This document shows, one piece after another, positions 61,146 through 64,000 of a stretch of 64,000 nt of DNA. Numbering within the stretch: the first letter of the stretch is position 1; the number at the start of each line of letters is the position of its first letter. Source of the DNA: Acidobacteriota bacterium (lineage in GTDB: Bacteria; Acidobacteriota; Thermoanaerobaculia; Gp7-AA8; JAHWKK01); contig JAHWKK010000005.1 in NCBI GenBank assembly GCA_019347945.1, positions 1 to 64,000 on the forward strand. The letters run 5' to 3'. The notes beneath the pieces were generated by a model. The model did no database searches. It was not told the DNA's origin and saw nothing but the letters and a program-made list of their open reading frames with translations. The translations under genes were made by a program, and so were the position numbers.

Positions 61146-62942
61146 ATGCCGGACCAGTCGCATATCAGAAACTTTTCGATCGTGGCGCATATCGACCACG
61201 GAAAGACCACGCTGTCCGATCGGATTCTCGAGACCACCGGCGCGGTGACTCAACGCGAGCTGGGCGCTCAGATGCTCGACGACATGGACCTCGAGCGAGA
61301 ACGCGGAATCACGATCAAGGCTCGCGCGGTCACGATCAAATACAAAGCCGACGACGGAGAGATTTACTCGTTCAACCTGATCGACACGCCAGGCCACGTC
61401 GACTTCACCTACGAGGTCAGCCGAAGCCTGGCCGCGTGCGAGGGTGCCATCCTGGTCGTCGATGCGACCCAGGGGCCCGAGGCGCAGACGCTCGCCAACG
61501 CCTACCTCGCAATCGATAACGATCTCACCCTCATCCCGGTGATCAACAAGATCGATCTTCCGTCCGCCGAACCGGATCGCGTCCGTGAACAGATCTCCAA
61601 CGTAGTCGGCATCGACGGAAATCGCGCCATCCTCGCTTCGGCGAAGGCAGGCACCGGAATCCACGAGATCCTCGAGCGAATCATCGAAGAGATCCCCGCT
61701 CCGTCCGGAATCCCCGACGCTCCGCCACGCGCACTTCTGTTCGACTCCTGGTACGACTCCTATCGCGGAGTCATGATCCTGGTCCGTGTCGTCGACGGAG
61801 AGCTCCGGAAGGGAATGAAGATCCGCTTCGTCTCGACCGGCCGCAGCTACGAGATCTCGACGCTCGGCATGTTTGCTCCCAAGCCGATCGAAGTCGATCG
61901 GCTCGGTACCGGCGAGGTCGGATTCATCGGCGCGAACATCAAGGACATCGTCCAGGCGCGCATCGGTGACACGATCACCGAGGTCAAGGCGGAGGTCGTG
62001 CCGCTGCCCGGGTTCGAGGACGTCAAACCGATGGTCTTCGCCGGAATCTTTCCGATCGACAGCGACGACTACCCCGATCTCAGGGATGCCGTCGAGAAAC
62101 TGCGGCTCAACGATGCGTCCTTCAGCTTCGAGCCCGAGACCTCGGGTGCGCTCGGATTCGGATTCCGGTGCGGCTTTCTCGGACTCCTCCACATGGAGAT
62201 CATCCAGGAGCGCCTCGAACGCGAATTCGATCTCGAGCTGATCACGTCCGCCCCCGGCGTCCGCTACGAGGTCACCACGACCTCCGGCGACCTGGTCGTC
62301 GTCGAGAATCCTCAAAAGCTTCCCGATGCGGGATCGATCGCGAAAACGGAAGAGCCCTACATCGAGGCGACCATCATGACCTCCGATGAGTTCGTCGGAC
62401 CGATTCTCGCTCTCGCAACCGAGCGCCGCGGCATCCAGAAGAAGCTCGAGTACGTCTCCTCCAATCGCGTCATGATCGTCTACGAAATGCCCCTCGGTGA
62501 AGTCATCCTCGACTTCTTCGACAAGCTCAAGTCCGTGTCGCGCGGCTACGCATCGCTCGATTACCACTTCGTCGGCTACCGCGAGAGCGATCTCGTCAAG
62601 CTCGACATCCTCGTCAACGGAGAGCCCCTCGACGCGCTCAGCCTCATCGTTCACAAGGACAAGGCCTACGAACGAGGCAAGCAACTCGTCGACAAGATGA
62701 AGGAGTTCATTCCACGCCAGATGTTCGAGGTGGCTCTTCAGGCCGCGATCGGAAATCGAATCGTCGCACGCGTTTCGGTCAAAGCCCTCCGAAAGAACGT
62801 CATCGCGAAGTGTTACGGCGGTGACATCACCCGGAAGCGGAAGCTCCTCGAGAAGCAGAAGGAAGGGAAGAAGCGGATGAAGCGGGTGGGGAAAGTCGAG
62901 ATTCCGCAGGAAGCCTTCCTCGCGGTTCTCGAGATCGACTGA
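61146..62942 (+). CDS. lepA: Translational GTPase LepA (EF4)
   Basis: 598 residues from ATG 61146; a longer reading from 61065 overlaps the pseudogene and lacks an SD, and homologs start near '[17 protein letters not shown]'. P-loop AHIDHGKT, G3 'DTPGHVDF', G4 'NKID', G5 'ASAKAG', then the LepA-only C-terminal domain '[20 protein letters not shown]'. Back-translocase or ribosome-biogenesis GTPase. It overlaps ruvA by one base (TGATG). Confidence 0.97.
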   Translation: MPDQSHIRNFSIVAHIDHGKTTLSDRILETTGAVTQRELGAQMLDDMDLERERGITIKARAVTIKYKADDGEIYSFNLIDTPGHVDFTYEVSRSLAACEGAILVVDATQGPEAQTLANAYLAIDNDLTLIPVINKIDLPSAEPDRVREQISNVVGIDGNRAILASAKAGTGIHEILERIIEEIPAPSGIPDAPPRALLFDSWYDSYRGVMILVRVVDGELRKGMKIRFVSTGRSYEISTLGMFAPKPIEVDRLGTGEVGFIGANIKDIVQARIGDTITEVKAEVVPLPGFEDVKPMVFAGIFPIDSDDYPDLRDAVEKLRLNDASFSFEPETSGALGFGFRCGFLGLLHMEIIQERLEREFDLELITSAPGVRYEVTTTSGDLVVVENPQKLPDAGSIAKTEEPYIEATIMTSDEFVGPILALATERRGIQKKLEYVSSNRVMIVYEMPLGEVILDFFDKLKSVSRGYASLDYHFVGYRESDLVKLDILVNGEPLDALSLIVHKDKAYERGKQLVDKMKEFIPRQMFEVALQAAIGNRIVARVSVKALRKNVIAKCYGGDITRKRKLLEKQKEGKKRMKRVGKVEIPQEAFLAVLEID

Positions 62943-63541
62943 TGATCGCATCGCTGAACGGCCCGATTGCCCGTCTCGAGCCCGACCGGGTCGTCGTAAT
63001 GGCCGGCGGCGTCGGCTATCTCGTCCACATTCCGCTGTCGACGTTCTACGTGATCGAGGGGAAAAAGGAAGCCAGTCTCGAGATCTACACGCACGTCAGA
63101 GAGGACATCCTCGCGCTTTACGGTTTCGCGACCAGCCGCGAGAAGCAGGTCTTCGAGAAACTCATCACGATTTCCGGAATCGGTCCGAAGCTCGCCCAGT
63201 CGATCCTCTCCGGCATCGACGTCAACGAACTGATCGACGCCGTGGTGAGCAACGACAGCAAGCGGCTCAACGCGATCCCGGGGGTCGGCAAGAAAACCGC
63301 CGATCGAATCTGTCTCGAACTGAAGGACAAGCTCGACCTTCCGGGTCTGCCGGAGGGCCGGACAACGTCGTCAGGCGTCGGGCGCTCCTCGCTCGCCGAA
63401 GACGTCGTCTCCGCACTGGTCAACCTCGGTTACAAGGACACCCTCTCGAGAAAGGCGGTCGAGGCCGCTGCCGCGGATCTCGATTCCGAGCCGGAGTTCT
63501 CCGAGCTCCTCCGCTCTTCGCTCCGCCACCTCTCTGGCTAG
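62942..63541 (+). CDS. ruvA: Holliday junction branch-migration protein RuvA
   Basis: 199 residues. Domain I OB fold ('[19 protein letters not shown]'), domain II helix-hairpin-helix DNA contacts ('LITISGIGPKLAQSILSG' and 'LNAIPGVGKKTADRICLEL'), short domain III ('LVNLGYKDTLSRKAVEAA'). Coupled to lepA by TGATG. ruvC and ruvB are not in the window, although ruvB could lie further on. Confidence 0.96.
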   Translation: MIASLNGPIARLEPDRVVVMAGGVGYLVHIPLSTFYVIEGKKEASLEIYTHVREDILALYGFATSREKQVFEKLITISGIGPKLAQSILSGIDVNELIDAVVSNDSKRLNAIPGVGKKTADRICLELKDKLDLPGLPEGRTTSSGVGRSSLAEDVVSALVNLGYKDTLSRKAVEAAAADLDSEPEFSELLRSSLRHLSG

Positions 63542-63673
63542 TCCGTACCATCGGTTCTCGCCTGCCTTCGACCGTTCCTTCGCTTGCCCCTCGCCTCTCG
63601 CCTCTTCTTCGATTGTGACACCCGTCACATTGCGTCCGGCAGGCTTTCGGGATAATTTCACTCCCGAATCGTC

Positions 63674-64000
63674 GTGAACCAACATTCACCAGAACGGGTA
63701 CGGCCACGTATGGAGAACCAGAGGACGCTGGAGCGCCACCCGATCGATCCGCCGATCGATGCCCTGCTCGGGGCGAACGCCGTCCAGATCGGCGACCTGT
63801 CGTCGATCGGCGCCAGGCTGCGCCACCCGCAAAAGCTCCAGCCCGGCCTCCGCGCACAGCTCCACCTCGAAGGTGGCGTTTCCTGCGAAACGGAGCTCGT
63901 CTGGTGCCACCCGTCGGTCTCGACCGTCGCGTTCGAGAGCGGCGTCAGGATCCTCAACGATTCGAACAAGGTCGAGGCTCTTCTCGACAAGCTCGTACGC
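63674..64000 (+). CDS. PilZ-like domain protein, partial at right edge
   Basis: Open from GTG 63674 (ATG 63710 also possible) to the end of the window, about 109 or 97 codons. 'IGDLSSIGARLRHPQKLQPG' then LRAQLHLEGG is the PilZ pattern (D/NxSxxG followed by the beta-barrel); the RxxxR motif would have to lie in 'NQRTLERHP' and is not obvious, so c-di-GMP binding is doubtful. A candidate GATAAT lies at 63651-63656. Confidence 0.55.
   Translation, partial: MNQHSPERVRPRMENQRTLERHPIDPPIDALLGANAVQIGDLSSIGARLRHPQKLQPGLRAQLHLEGGVSCETELVWCHPSVSTVAFESGVRILNDSNKVEALLDKLVR

Noticed and set aside
61113-62951. 612-codon minus-strand frame, Asp/Leu/Val-rich
   Set aside because: Antisense to lepA. Long open antisense frames are expected in this codon usage.

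Overview
The window looks like a chromosomal segment of a GC-rich, Gram-negative (diderm) bacterium. Inference: an Acidobacteriota-like lineage, possibly Thermoanaerobaculia or a relative. The clues are very large secreted or outer-membrane proteins that combine an HExxH protease-like domain, PD40/TolB-like propeller repeats and a beta-barrel; a secreted family ending in an 'F(V/I)SV-N-TQ-V--ISP'-like tail; an RnfD-like protein joined to DUF2330; DUF1573 with Mpl; an EF-P with a 'TPGNLR' tip; korAB and a 7Fe ferredoxin. No rRNA, tRNA, CRISPR array, prophage or intact insertion sequence was seen.

Layout. 1-0.6 kb: window edge with a MurC-like fragment. 0.6-5.2 kb (minus): lipoprotein, pcnB, cysteine desulfurase, secreted protein, coupled by start/stop overlaps. 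5.2-8.9 kb: a retropepsin-like lipoprotein and a giant protease-like/propeller protein. 9.2-12.9 kb: a visibly AT-richer accessory island with a subtilase (S8) gene broken by a frameshift just after its signal peptide, a run-on secreted protein, an orphan C-terminal remnant and a fragment of a REP-associated (Y1/HUH) transposase. 12.9-30.6 kb: Na+/Ca2+ exchanger, persulfide dioxygenase-rhodanese, a second propeller/barrel protein, the 180-kDa NAD-glutamate dehydrogenase, thioesterase, tdh, M23 and S41 peptidases, tatAC. 30.6-41 kb: sixA, RnfD-DUF2330 fusion, threonine-dehydratase-like enzyme, a GluR0-type ligand-gated potassium channel, a nucleoid-protein-like basic protein, a secreted nuclease and efp. 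41-47.8 kb: a korAB operon, an aminotransferase, a pseudopilin and an AI-2E family exporter. 47.8-56.7 kb: a LolD/FtsX-type exporter operon with an AttH-like lipocalin, a soluble GAF-PAS hybrid kinase, O-methyltransferase, DUF1573. 56.8-64 kb: mpl, a long GreA fusion, ferredoxin, lepA, ruvA and a PilZ-like partial gene.

The genes make most sense as amino-acid fermentation/oxidation (glutamate dehydrogenase, tdh, threonine dehydratase, aminotransferase, KorAB with ferredoxin) together with a strong protein-secretion and envelope programme (Tat, Lol-type exporter, M23/S41/S8 peptidases, large outer-membrane proteins).

The most unusual signal is intergenic. At least eleven short arrays of 7-bp tandem repeats, often abutting stop or start codons, occur alongside at least five different long palindromic element families. 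One composite element of about 215 bp occurs twice, in opposite orientation, 18 kb apart. With the transposase fragment this suggests a REPIN/RAYT-like and heptamer-repeat ecology that has reshaped nearly every long intergenic gap. Two further motifs deserve checking: -10 boxes of TAGAAT type lying only 6-9 bp from start codons (leaderless transcripts), and the GluR0-type channel.
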